Shown: positions 1 through 6,150 of the stretch, piece by piece | Layout of the letters: the number at the start of each line of letters is the position of its first letter | Position numbering within the stretch: the stretch's first letter is position 1 | Source: Caulobacteraceae bacterium | GTDB lineage: Bacteria; Pseudomonadota; Alphaproteobacteria; Caulobacterales; Caulobacteraceae | Assembly (NCBI GenBank): GCA_003161535.1 | Contig: PMOM01000086.1 | Span: 1-9,004 of the forward strand | Direction: 5' to 3' | Length of the DNA: 9,004 nt | Made by a program: the position numbers and the translations under genes | The notes under the pieces: generated by a model | Told to the model about the DNA's origin: nothing | What the model saw: the letters and a program-made list of their open reading frames with translations, nothing else | Databases searched by the model: none

Positions 1-704
1 TCGGGCTCGTCCTTGGCCACCAGGGCGTGCTCGGCGATGTTGCGCATACGGGTCACCAGCTGGAACCAGGTGGCCCTGGGCAGAAGCCACAGGGCGAACC
101 ACACCCACCCGTAGCCGGCCAGGCTGAGGGCGGCCAAGGCCACGCCGTTGAAAATCAGCCAGCGCCGCTGGCGATGGATTTCCTCGCCAACGATGGGCAG
201 GAGCGGCTCGCCGCGTCCGCGCGCCTTGAGCCGGGAAACCAGTCGTCCGAAGCGTTGCTTGAACCAAGTCTGGCCGGTGAGGTCGCGGACGATCTTGCGC
301 CGCAGCGAGGCGCGGGTGACAGGGAAGGGCGCGGAGAGACCCAGGTCCGGGTCCTCGGCCTGTTGGGCGTACTTGTGGTGCTGCAGATGGTAGGCGCGGT
401 AGGAGGCCAGGCCCCCGCCGCACAGCCACTCGGCCACCCAGTCATTGACCTTCAAATTCGGGTGCAGGCAGCCGTGGGCGGCGTCGTGCATCAATATGGC
501 CAGGCCCAGCTGGCGCGCGCCAATGATCATCACGGCCACCGGGAGGGTGATCGGCCAGACAATGACCACCGCTCCGGCGGCGAGGATCACCGCCCAGCAA
601 TGGGCGACCAGCGCCAGGCCTTTCCATGACGATCGGGCGCCTAGGACGCCCCATTCGTCGGCGGTGAAGAAGTCTTTGGGACTGACGCGCGCTGCCACGG
701 CCAT
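1..704 (-). CDS. Membrane fatty acid desaturase, 3' end cut by window edge
   Basis: Membrane-bound di-iron desaturase that would introduce a double bond into an acyl chain using O2 and an electron donor. 234 residues are visible and the C-terminus lies outside the window. Two of the three histidine boxes are present: HDAAH at residues 73-77 (followed by GCLH) and HLQHH at 106-110. RNIAEHA at 221-227 is a further motif common in this bacterial FA_desaturase branch. The last HxxHH box would lie beyond the edge. Hydrophobic stretches at about 30-72 and 183-209 look like membrane segments. The ATG at 704 has an in-frame TGA two codons upstream, so the gene cannot start earlier. GAGG lies only one base before this ATG but seven before an in-frame GTG at 698, so either start is possible, and the ATG could be used on a leaderless message. 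The substrate (acyl lipid, sphingolipid or carotenoid-like) cannot be told from the part seen. Family call is firm; exact role is open. Confidence 0.92.
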   Translation of the reverse strand, partial: MAVAARVSPKDFFTADEWGVLGARSSWKGLALVAHCWAVILAAGAVVIVWPITLPVAVMIIGARQLGLAILMHDAAHGCLHPNLKVNDWVAEWLCGGGLASYRAYHLQHHKYAQQAEDPDLGLSAPFPVTRASLRRKIVRDLTGQTWFKQRFGRLVSRLKARGRGEPLLPIVGEEIHRQRRWLIFNGVALAALSLAGYGWVWFALWLLPRATWFQLVTRMRNIAEHALVAKDEP

Positions 705-709
705 GCCTC

Positions 710-738
710 AACATAGCACGCCCGGCGGCCTTCGTCTT
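710..738 (-). promoter_or_regulatory. Candidate promoter for the desaturase, possibly leaderless
   Basis: On the minus strand AAGACGA (738-732) is followed after 14 bases by GCTATGTT (717-710). This resembles the Caulobacter housekeeping pattern TTGACGS, 10-14 nt, GCTANAWC: the -35 half is partial and the -10 half begins with GCTA. Transcription would start at about 703-704, on the desaturase start codon itself. Found by eye in GC-rich DNA; no experimental support. Confidence 0.33.
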
Positions 739-758
739 TCCCGACGCCTAGTTCAGCT

Positions 759-776
759 CTGCCGCTTCATCGGCAG
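759..776 (-). terminator. Hairpin after the quinone reductase gene, no U-tract
   Basis: CTGCCG and CGGCAG form a perfect 6-bp stem around a 6-base loop, 21 bases past the stop of the minus-strand quinone reductase gene. No run of T follows, so it is not a classical intrinsic terminator. It may stabilise the 3' end or be chance. The 93-bp gap between the two genes holds only this hairpin and the candidate desaturase promoter. Confidence 0.25.
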
Positions 777-797
777 CCCGATCCGCCCGGCCATGGA

Positions 798-1796
798 TCA
801 GTCCATCGTCACCACAACCTTGCCCATGGCCTTGCGGCTGGCCAGGTGGGCGATGGCTTCGCCGGCGCGCGCCAGCGGGAAATGCTCGGAGACATGCGGC
901 TTGATCTTGCCGGCGGCGTAGAGGTCCAGCAGGGCCTTGACGTTGCGCTGGTGGCCGACGGGATCGCGCGCCACCGCCGCGCCCCAGAACACCCCGACGA
1001 TGTCGCAGCCCTTGAGCAGGGCGAGGTTCAGGGGGATGCGCGGAATGCCGGCGGGAAAGCCGATGACCAGAAAGCGGCCCTCCCAGGCGGTGCAGCGCAA
1101 GGCCGCTTCGGCATAATCGCCGCCGACCCCGTCATAGACCACATGCGCGCCGTCGGCTCCGCAGGCCTGCTTGAAAAGATCGGACAACGCCTTTTGGCCG
1201 TCGCGGTCGAAGGGACCTGGGGGATAGACCACGCCCTCGTCCGCGCCGTGGGCCTTGGCCAGATCGACCTTTTCCTGGGACGAAGCCGCCGCCACCACCC
1301 GCGCGCCCATGGCCGCTCCCAGCTCCACCGCCGCCAGCCCGACGCCGCCGGCCGCGCCCAGCACCAGCAGGGTCTGGCCGGGCCGCAAGTGCCCGCGATC
1401 CTTCAAGGCGTAGTAGGACGTCCCATAGGTCATCAGAAAGGCGGCGGCCTCATCGAAGGGCATTCCCGCCGGAATCGGCACCAAGCGCGTGGCCTCCACC
1501 GCCAATTCCTCGGCCATGCCGCCCGAGCCGGTGTTGCCCAGCACCCGGTCGCCAGGCTTAACGTGGGTCACCCCCTCGCCCACCGCCTTGACGATGCCGG
1601 AGATTTCGCCGCCCGGAGAAAACGGCCTGGGCGGCTTGAACTGGTACTTGTCCTCGATGATCAGCACGTCGGGATAGTTGACCCCGCAGGCCTTCACCGA
1701 CACCACGGCCCAGCCGGGCTTGGCCGTCGGGCTCGGCGCGTCTTCAAGGACAAGGGTCTCGGGGCCCCCCACCGCTTTGCTCAGCATCGCTCTCAT
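798..1796 (-). CDS. NADPH:quinone oxidoreductase family, zinc-independent MDR
   Basis: 332-residue cytoplasmic medium-chain dehydrogenase/reductase of the quinone oxidoreductase (zeta-crystallin-like) class. It is expected to pass hydride from NADPH to a quinone or another activated enone. Residues 1-125 form the GroES-like catalytic domain, with ACGVNYPD at 37-44 and PGDRVLG at 81-87. The Rossmann domain follows, with the dinucleotide loop GAAGGVG at 147-153 and AASSQEK at 170-176, where Ser and Lys suit NADPH. The zinc ligands of alcohol dehydrogenases are absent: the catalytic Cys position is Asn41, the GHE motif is replaced by PGGE at 61-64, and there is no four-Cys structural zinc loop. 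Length is normal for the family. The ATG at 1796 has AGGGGA at 1807-1802 with a 5-base gap, a good ribosome site; Met4 is the only close alternative. It shares a 79-bp spacer with the divergent isoaspartyl peptidase gene. The real substrate cannot be assigned; an enoyl reductase or alkenal reductase role is possible. Confidence 0.93.
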   Translation of the reverse strand: MRAMLSKAVGGPETLVLEDAPSPTAKPGWAVVSVKACGVNYPDVLIIEDKYQFKPPRPFSPGGEISGIVKAVGEGVTHVKPGDRVLGNTGSGGMAEELAVEATRLVPIPAGMPFDEAAAFLMTYGTSYYALKDRGHLRPGQTLLVLGAAGGVGLAAVELGAAMGARVVAAASSQEKVDLAKAHGADEGVVYPPGPFDRDGQKALSDLFKQACGADGAHVVYDGVGGDYAEAALRCTAWEGRFLVIGFPAGIPRIPLNLALLKGCDIVGVFWGAAVARDPVGHQRNVKALLDLYAAGKIKPHVSEHFPLARAGEAIAHLASRKAMGKVVVTMD

Positions 1797-1801
1797 CGGC
1801 G

Positions 1802-1807
1802 TCCCCT
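1802..1807 (-). promoter_or_regulatory. Ribosome binding site fixing the quinone reductase start
   Basis: AGGGGA on the minus strand, five bases before the ATG at 1796. It supports that start over the internal Met at codon 4. Confidence 0.65.
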
Positions 1808-1814
1808 AAGGCTT

Positions 1815-1841
1815 TTGCTTTTTCTCGGCGAACGCTATCGC
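1815..1841 (+). promoter_or_regulatory. Candidate promoter for the isoaspartyl peptidase gene
   Basis: TTGCTTT (1815-1821) and GCTATCGC (1834-1841) are separated by 12 bases, close in layout to the Caulobacter housekeeping pattern TTGACGS, 10-14 nt, GCTANAWC. The predicted start near 1848 gives a leader of about 28 bases containing GGAG (1867-1870) five bases before the ATG. The element lies in the 79-bp divergent spacer, so a regulator bound here could affect both genes. Weak match, no operator symmetry seen. Confidence 0.33.
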
Positions 1842-1875
1842 AAGGCCAGGGCGGGCGGAAGATCGCGGAGCGGCC

Positions 1876-2751
1876 ATGACCAACAAATGTTTGACCCTCG
1901 CCGTGCACGGCGGCGCCGGTCCCCTGCGCGGCCGCGACTACAGGGCCGAGGTCGCCCACATGCGCGGCGTGGTCGAGACCGGGCGCGATCGTCTGGCCGC
2001 CGGCGCTTCGGCGCTCGAGGTGGTGGTGGAAACCGTCGTCCAGCTTGAGGCCTCGGGCCTCTATGTGGCCGGCCGCGGCGCCTCGCCCAATACCGACGGC
2101 GTCTATGAGCTGGACGCCGGCCTGATGGACGGCGCCAGTCGGCGCGCCGGCGCGGTCGCCGCCCTTGTCGGCTTTCAATCGCCCATCCGCGCCGCGCGGG
2201 CGGTGATGGAGGCGACGCCGCACGTGCTGCTCGTGGGGGCGGGCGCGGCGGCCTTTGCCGGCGCCAAGGGCTTGGCGCGGATCGTCGATCCCCAAGCCTG
2301 GTTCACCCATGCCGGCGGCGGAGCCGGCAAGACCGCCGCCGAACTGGCCACCGGCACGGTCGGCTGCGTGGCGCGCGATGGGGCCGGCGCCCTGGCGGCG
2401 GGGACGTCCACCGGGGGCACCTTCGGCAAGCTTCCTGGCCGGATCGGCGACTGTCCCATACCGGGCGCCGGGGTGTGGGCCGACGAGCGCGTGGCCGTTT
2501 CCTGCACCGGGGCCGGCGAGATGTTCCTGCGCGCCGCCGTCGCCGCCCAGATCGCTTTTCGAATTCGGTTCGCCGGCGAGGACTTGGCCACGGCCGCCGC
2601 CGGCGCCTTGGATGACGTGGGCGCTCTTGGCGGCGAGGGCGGCCTGATCGCCATCAACGCGGAGGGCCAGATCGCCATGCCCTACAATTCCGCCGGTATG
2701 AAGCGCGCGGCGCTGCACGCCGATGGGCGGATCACCGCTGAGGTGTTCTAG
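1876..2751 (+). CDS. Isoaspartyl peptidase / type III L-asparaginase (Ntn hydrolase)
   Basis: 291-residue member of the plant-type asparaginase family. These enzymes hydrolyse beta-aspartyl (isoaspartyl) dipeptides and usually L-asparagine. The precursor cuts itself before a threonine to give alpha and beta chains. Here the site is Gly160-Thr161 in GTVGCVARD, so alpha would be residues 1-160 and beta 161-291, with Thr161 as nucleophile. Other family signatures are HGGAG at 11-15, AGRGA at 65-69, TSTGG at 177-181 (second Thr is Thr179), GRIGDCPIPGAG at 188-199 (substrate-binding Arg189 and Asp192) and CTGAGE at 210-215. All key residues known from E. coli IaaA are in place, so an active enzyme is expected. 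It is about 30 residues shorter than E. coli IaaA as I recall it, mostly through a short linker before Thr161. ATG has GGAG five bases upstream. The absence of an obvious signal peptide points to the cytoplasm. Peptide versus asparagine preference cannot be read from sequence. Confidence 0.95.
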   Translation: MTNKCLTLAVHGGAGPLRGRDYRAEVAHMRGVVETGRDRLAAGASALEVVVETVVQLEASGLYVAGRGASPNTDGVYELDAGLMDGASRRAGAVAALVGFQSPIRAARAVMEATPHVLLVGAGAAAFAGAKGLARIVDPQAWFTHAGGGAGKTAAELATGTVGCVARDGAGALAAGTSTGGTFGKLPGRIGDCPIPGAGVWADERVAVSCTGAGEMFLRAAVAAQIAFRIRFAGEDLATAAAGALDDVGALGGEGGLIAINAEGQIAMPYNSAGMKRAALHADGRITAEVF

Positions 2752-2758
2752 GCAGGCC

Positions 2759-3565
2759 TCACTGCCCGGTGAAGCGCGGCGCGCGCTTTTCCCTGAACGC
2801 CGCGACGGCTTCCTTGTGGTCGTCGCTGAGCGCGGCCAAGGCGTATTGATCGCCGTCCATGAAGGTCGCCACCGGATTGAGCGCCGTGGCCGTCTGGGTG
2901 ATGGCGCGCTTGGCCATTCGCACCGACAGCGGCGGCAGGGCGGCCACCCGTCCCGCCCAGGCCATGGCGGTGGCCAGCGCCTCGCCATCGGGACTCACCG
3001 CCTCGATCAGCCCCCAACTTAGGGCCTCTTCCGCCGTGACCCGCTCGCCGAAGATCACCAATTGCTTGGCCCTGGCCGGACCGATTAGATTCACCAGACG
3101 CGGCTGGGTGTGCCAGCTCATGTTCATGCCCAGCGGGATTTCCGGCAGGCGGAAGTGCGCCCCTTGTCCGGCAATCCTGAAGTCGCAGGCCGCCGCCAAA
3201 GCCAGGGCGCCGCCCAGGCAGAATCCCTCCACCGCCGCGATGGTGACCTGGTCGAGCGCCTCCCAGGCGGCGCACATGTCGGGCCCCAGACGCATCATCT
3301 CCCGGCGCTCGATCAGAGGCGCGGCGGCGCGCTCGGCCAGCGCCGGATCGGCGAGGTCGGCCCCCGCGGAGAACACCGGCGCTCCGGTCAGGACGACGGC
3401 GATGGTCGAGGCGTCCTGGCGCAGCCGCAAGGCAACGTCCCTGAGCGCCTGCATGACTTCGATCGAAAGGGCGTTGAGTCTGTCGCCCCGCGCCAGGGTG
3501 ACCACCGCCACCACGCCGTCGATAACCATGCGAACCGGCCCGGTGCTGAAAGGCTCGGGCGCCAT
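2759..3565 (-). CDS. Crotonase-family enoyl-CoA hydratase/isomerase-like protein
   Basis: 268-residue crotonase fold protein acting on an acyl-CoA thioester. The two oxyanion-hole segments are clear: FSAGADL at 65-71 and VEGFCLGGALALAAACD at 112-128, with Gly118/Gly119 at the helix start. PEIPLG at 141-146 keeps Glu142, the counterpart of Glu164 of rat enoyl-CoA hydratase. The counterpart of Glu144 (GGGCEL in rat) is Ala122, so one of the two water-activating glutamates is missing. That fits a delta3-delta2 isomerase, a decarboxylase or another crotonase reaction better than a classical hydratase. The C-terminal REKRAPRFTG (258-267) is the usual family ending. The ATG at 3565 gives a typical length, but the ribosome site is poor (GGA nine bases away, AGGG too close). 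The reading frame stays open to 3697, but that version would overlap the preceding gene and add Arg-rich sequence. Met13 at 3529 is another option. It lies 47 bp behind the DUF2059 gene, possibly co-transcribed, and 7 bp from the convergent peptidase stop. Confidence 0.9.
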   Translation of the reverse strand: MAPEPFSTGPVRMVIDGVVAVVTLARGDRLNALSIEVMQALRDVALRLRQDASTIAVVLTGAPVFSAGADLADPALAERAAAPLIERREMMRLGPDMCAAWEALDQVTIAAVEGFCLGGALALAAACDFRIAGQGAHFRLPEIPLGMNMSWHTQPRLVNLIGPARAKQLVIFGERVTAEEALSWGLIEAVSPDGEALATAMAWAGRVAALPPLSVRMAKRAITQTATALNPVATFMDGDQYALAALSDDHKEAVAAFREKRAPRFTGQ

Positions 3566-3612
3566 CACCCTGGTTCCGTCACCGCGCCTTGGAGCTCCGG
3601 TGCGCTGCGCTC

Positions 3613-4176
3613 TCACGGCGATGGGTGAGGAAGCGCCTTGGCCATCGCCGCGGCGAACTGCTCGCGTTGCTCCGGCGTGCAGTGGGTCTCTTCGCAAACA
3701 CGATCGGTCGTCTTCTGCAGCAGGCGTGGGAGCATGGCCGTGATCATCGGCGCCTCGCGGGCGAGTGTCAGCTGCATGATCCGGGGCGACTTGCGGATCA
3801 CGCTCTGCCCGCTGGGGCTCTGTTCCCAGGCGAGATCGTCTCGCAGTTCCTGCTCGGAGAGTTCGGAGGCGAATTCCTGTGCGGTAATATCGAGCATCTG
3901 GGGGACCATGCCGACCAATTCCGCCCGCAGATCGGCTTGAACTTTCCGCGCCATCGCGACCGCTTCGGGAGGGGCGCCCGCCGGCAGCATCTTTTCCATA
4001 TTGCTGAAGACGACGCCGAACATGTTCGCCACCTGCCTCTCCCCGCCACTGGCCTCAATGACCTGTCTCGCCAGGGCCAACTTGACGGGGCTGACCGCGG
4101 CCTCCGGTGTCTGCGCCGCGGCGCCGCTGGCCACCGTCAGGGCCGCCAAAGCCGCCAAAATCATTCGAATACGCAT
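3613..4176 (-). CDS. Secreted DUF2059-family protein
   Basis: 187 residues with a Sec signal peptide. The N-terminus MRIRM is basic, residues 6-18 are hydrophobic, and AAA|Q (19-22) is a standard signal peptidase I site, so the mature protein would be periplasmic from Gln22. The rest is mainly helical and matches the DUF2059 pattern as I know it: a region ending FASELSEQELRDDLAW (102-117) followed by SPSGQSVIRKSP at 120-131. The molecular function of the family is not established. Cys161 and Cys166 (CEETHC) could form a disulfide after export. The frame stays open to an ATG at 4230, with another at 4200. I choose 4176 because AAGGAAA (4190-4184) lies seven bases upstream and because the signal peptide then begins in the right place. 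The candidate promoter at 4202-4230 also fits this start and excludes 4230. It heads a possible two-gene unit with the crotonase and diverges from rlmN. Confidence 0.85.
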   Translation of the reverse strand: MRIRMILAALAALTVASGAAAQTPEAAVSPVKLALARQVIEASGGERQVANMFGVVFSNMEKMLPAGAPPEAVAMARKVQADLRAELVGMVPQMLDITAQEFASELSEQELRDDLAWEQSPSGQSVIRKSPRIMQLTLAREAPMITAMLPRLLQKTTDRVCEETHCTPEQREQFAAAMAKALPHPSP

Positions 4177-4183
4177 CGCCAAA

Positions 4184-4190
4184 TTTCCTT
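4184..4190 (-). promoter_or_regulatory. Ribosome binding site deciding the DUF2059 start
   Basis: AAGGAAA on the minus strand, seven bases before the ATG at 4176. It selects the start that yields a proper signal peptide over the in-frame ATGs at 4200 and 4230. Confidence 0.6.
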
Positions 4191-4201
4191 GTCCGAGCAT
4201 C

Positions 4202-4230
4202 GTTCTACCTCGCGGCGTGCGGGTTTCCAA
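4202..4230 (-). promoter_or_regulatory. Candidate promoter for the DUF2059-crotonase unit
   Basis: TTGGAAA (4230-4224) and GGTAGAAC (4209-4202) on the minus strand are separated by 14 bases. The second half fits GCTANAWC at all but one position; the -35 half is partial. Transcription would begin near 4195, giving a leader of about 19 bases that contains the AAGGAAA ribosome site. This is the most coherent promoter candidate in the window, but it is a by-eye match. The rest of the 90-bp divergent spacer shows no clear plus-strand promoter for rlmN. Confidence 0.42.
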
Positions 4231-4266
4231 AGCGCCCGGTTGTATCGTGGGCGTTAGGCGTCCATT

Positions 4267-5442
4267 TTGCCGTCCATCGTGACCCTCGTGCTCGACCGCC
4301 CCAGCCCCTCATTGACAGTTTCGCCGCCGAACCTCGCCGGGCTCACCCGCGCCCAGCTCTCGGCCGCCCTCATCGACGCCGGCGTCGCCTCGCCCTCGGC
4401 GGCGCGCATGCGGACCGGCCAGGTCTGGCGCTGGATCCACAATCATGGCGCGACGAGCTTCGAGACCATGAGCAATATCGCCAAAGAGACCCGCGTCACC
4501 CTGGCCGATCGGTTCGTGCTTGAGCGGCCCCAGATCGTCGAACGCCAGCAAAGCGTCGACGGGGTGATCAAATGGCTGATCCGCTTCGCGCCGGGCATCG
4601 AGGCGGAGAGCGTCTATATCCCCGATGTCGGACGCGCCGGCGCCCTGTGTGTTTCCAGCCAGGTGGGCTGCACGCTCAACTGCACCTTCTGCCATACCGG
4701 CACCCAGGCCCTGGTGCGCAACCTGACCGCGGCCGAAATCATCGCCCAGGTCCAGATCGCCCGCGACGATCTTGGCGAATGGCCCGCGGCGCCTGGCGAG
4801 CGGCGCCTGACCAACATCGTCTTCATGGGCATGGGCGAGCCGCTGTATAATCTGGACGGCGTCGCCGACGCCCTGGACGTGATCAGCGACAACGAAGGCC
4901 TGGGCATCTCGCGGCGGCGCGTCACCGTCTCGACCGCCGGGGTGGCTCCCAAGCTCAAGGAACTGGGCGAGCGCACCTTGGCCATGCTGGCCATCTCGTT
5001 GCACGCCACCAACGACGCCCTGCGCGACCAGCTGGTTCCGCTAAACCGCCGCTACCCGATCGCCCAGCTGCTGACCGCCATCCGCGCCTATCCGGGCTTG
5101 TCGAACGCGCGGCGGGTGACCTTCGAATATGTCATGCTCAAGGGAGTGAACGACACTCCAGCCGAGGCCCGGGCGCTGGTGCGCCTGCTGGCCGGCATTC
5201 CGGCCAAGATCAACCTGATTCCCTTCAACCCCTGGCCCGGCGCCCCGTATGAATGTTCCGATCCGGCGACGATCCGGGCCTTCGCCGACATCGTCAATCG
5301 CGCCGGCTACGCCTCGCCGATCCGCACCCCGCGCGGGCGCGATATCCTGGCGGCCTGCGGACAACTTCGGTCGCAAAGCGAGAAACTCAGGGCCAGCGCC
5401 CGGCGCGTTTCGGACGCCGGAGCCCCTGCGGCGGCCCTCTAG
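4267..5442 (+). CDS. rlmN: Dual-specificity RNA methyltransferase RlmN
   Basis: Radical SAM enzyme that adds a methyl group to C2 of adenosine 2503 in 23S rRNA, and in many bacteria also to A37 of some tRNAs. 391 residues in the cytoplasm. An N-terminal RNA-binding region (about 25-105, with QVWRWIH at 52-58) precedes the radical SAM barrel. The [4Fe-4S] ligands are Cys135, Cys139 and Cys142 in CTLNCTFC. The two catalytic cysteines of RlmN are both there: Cys128 (ALCVSSQ) and the methyl-carrying Cys364 (AACGQLR). GMGEPL at 188-193 and SLHA at 244-247 are further signatures. The C-terminal extension after 375 is short and Ala/Arg-rich. The start is uncertain: there is no ATG near the N-terminus. 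TTG at 4267 has AGG eight bases upstream, an in-frame TAG lies 12 bases before it, and ATT 4264, GTG 4279 and GTG 4288 are alternatives. Its stop overlaps the convergent SRPBCC gene. The enzyme is functionally complete; identity is very secure. Confidence 0.97.
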   Translation: MPSIVTLVLDRPSPSLTVSPPNLAGLTRAQLSAALIDAGVASPSAARMRTGQVWRWIHNHGATSFETMSNIAKETRVTLADRFVLERPQIVERQQSVDGVIKWLIRFAPGIEAESVYIPDVGRAGALCVSSQVGCTLNCTFCHTGTQALVRNLTAAEIIAQVQIARDDLGEWPAAPGERRLTNIVFMGMGEPLYNLDGVADALDVISDNEGLGISRRRVTVSTAGVAPKLKELGERTLAMLAISLHATNDALRDQLVPLNRRYPIAQLLTAIRAYPGLSNARRVTFEYVMLKGVNDTPAEARALVRLLAGIPAKINLIPFNPWPGAPYECSDPATIRAFADIVNRAGYASPIRTPRGRDILAACGQLRSQSEKLRASARRVSDAGAPAAAL

Positions 5443-6044
5443 GGCGCGGGCGGATCGCGCTCGGCGGCCACGCTTTCGCGCCGCAGATTGATCATCACCT
5501 TGGCGGCGTCTCGCTTCATGCTGGCGCGCACCAGCACGGCGGGGGCCATGATGTTGGCGGCTACGCGGTTGACATAGATCACGCGTGTCGCCGAGCCGCC
5601 GTCGAGCGCCTCAAGGCGCATTTCACCTTCCTCGGACTTCAGATCGCCGGCCACCCTGCGAAAGCGAATGAGGCTGTAAGGCTGGTAGTCCGAGCGGACC
5701 ACGTTGCGAACGCTGGGAATGAAGACGTTGCCTTTGGTGATCTGCTCGCGCACGTCCCAGCGACGTTGTGGGTCCGCGTCGACGACTTTGCAGCTGACCA
5801 CGGTGACGATCAGACGCCTGGCTAGGTTGCAGTCATTGATCACCATCCAAACCGTCTTGGGCGAGGCGGCGATATCAATTGCCGCATGGATGAGACCCGC
5901 GCCATCGGGCGCCGGAGAGACCTCGGAGAACGCATGGCCCGCCACAAGGGTGCGCTGGATGCTGACGCTGGGCGCCCAGGCCTCGGCGAGCGACGCGCCG
6001 AACAATGACACCAGGGTGGCGCCGGTCGCGAGCGGGTATTTCAA
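5439..6044 (-). CDS. Secreted SRPBCC (START-like) family protein
   Basis: 201-residue protein of the SRPBCC/START-like fold, a deep hydrophobic cavity that holds lipids or other apolar ligands; its function is unassigned. The domain runs from about 50 to 190: [15 protein letters not shown] (52-66) is the typical first strand and helix, then a conserved INDC (69-72), WDVREQI (96-102), [19 protein letters not shown] (126-144) and a C-terminal helix (170-189). I place the start at TTG 6044, because AAGGAGA lies 8 bases upstream and the product then begins with a signal peptide: MKYPLATG, a hydrophobic stretch to residue 20, and AWA|P at 22-25. The frame stays open to an ATG at 6173, but that would overlap the helicase gene, and the ATG at 6104 lacks a ribosome site; both bury the signal peptide. 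Probably periplasmic. It lies 106 bp behind the helicase gene and ends tail-to-tail with rlmN through a shared CTAG. Family call is good; start choice is fairly good. Confidence 0.85.
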   Translation of the reverse strand: MKYPLATGATLVSLFGASLAEAWAPSVSIQRTLVAGHAFSEVSPAPDGAGLIHAAIDIAASPKTVWMVINDCNLARRLIVTVVSCKVVDADPQRRWDVREQITKGNVFIPSVRNVVRSDYQPYSLIRFRRVAGDLKSEEGEMRLEALDGGSATRVIYVNRVAANIMAPAVLVRASMKRDAAKVMINLRRESVAAERDPPAP

Positions 6045-6052
6045 GACAACGG

Positions 6053-6060
6053 TCTCCTTG
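6053..6060 (-). promoter_or_regulatory. Strong ribosome binding site for a TTG start
   Basis: CAAGGAGA on the minus strand, eight bases before TTG 6044. It is the best Shine-Dalgarno match in the window and is the main reason for choosing a non-ATG start for the SRPBCC gene. Confidence 0.6.
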
Positions 6061-6084
6061 CCGGTGGGAAACGCCTGACCGTCC

Positions 6085-6102
6085 AAAAGGGCGCCGCGCG
6101 CC
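6085..6102 (-). terminator. Terminator-like short hairpin after the helicase gene
   Basis: On the minus strand GGCGC, loop GCG, GCGCC (6102-6090) is followed by C and four T (6088-6085). The stem is only 5 bp but all G/C. It lies about 48 bases beyond the helicase stop and before the SRPBCC gene, so it could partly end helicase transcription. TTGACCCC (6113-6106) just before it resembles a -35 element, but no good -10 follows. Confidence 0.28.
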
Positions 6103-6150
6103 ATTGGGGTCAACTTTTGAGGGTCGCGGCACAAAGGCGAGGAAATCGGC

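Noticed and set aside
846..2048. Plus-strand open frame of 400 codons opposite the quinone reductase gene
   Set aside because: Low-complexity His/Arg/Gly-rich product, antisense to a well-supported Rossmann enzyme, running into the peptidase gene in another frame.
1744..2988. Minus-strand open frame of 414 codons covering the isoaspartyl peptidase gene
   Set aside because: It is antisense to a gene with all catalytic motifs, has a Gly/Ala/Arg-rich composition with no recognisable domain, and also overlaps the quinone reductase start. Long antisense frames are expected at this G+C.
3566..3697. 44-residue N-terminal extension of the crotonase
   Set aside because: It would overlap the 3' end of the DUF2059 gene by 85 bp, is rich in Arg and Gly, and lies outside the crotonase fold.
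6106..6113. TTGACCCC as a -35 element for the SRPBCC gene
   Set aside because: No acceptable -10 sequence occurs at 10-18 bases downstream on the minus strand; the position holds the GC-rich hairpin instead.
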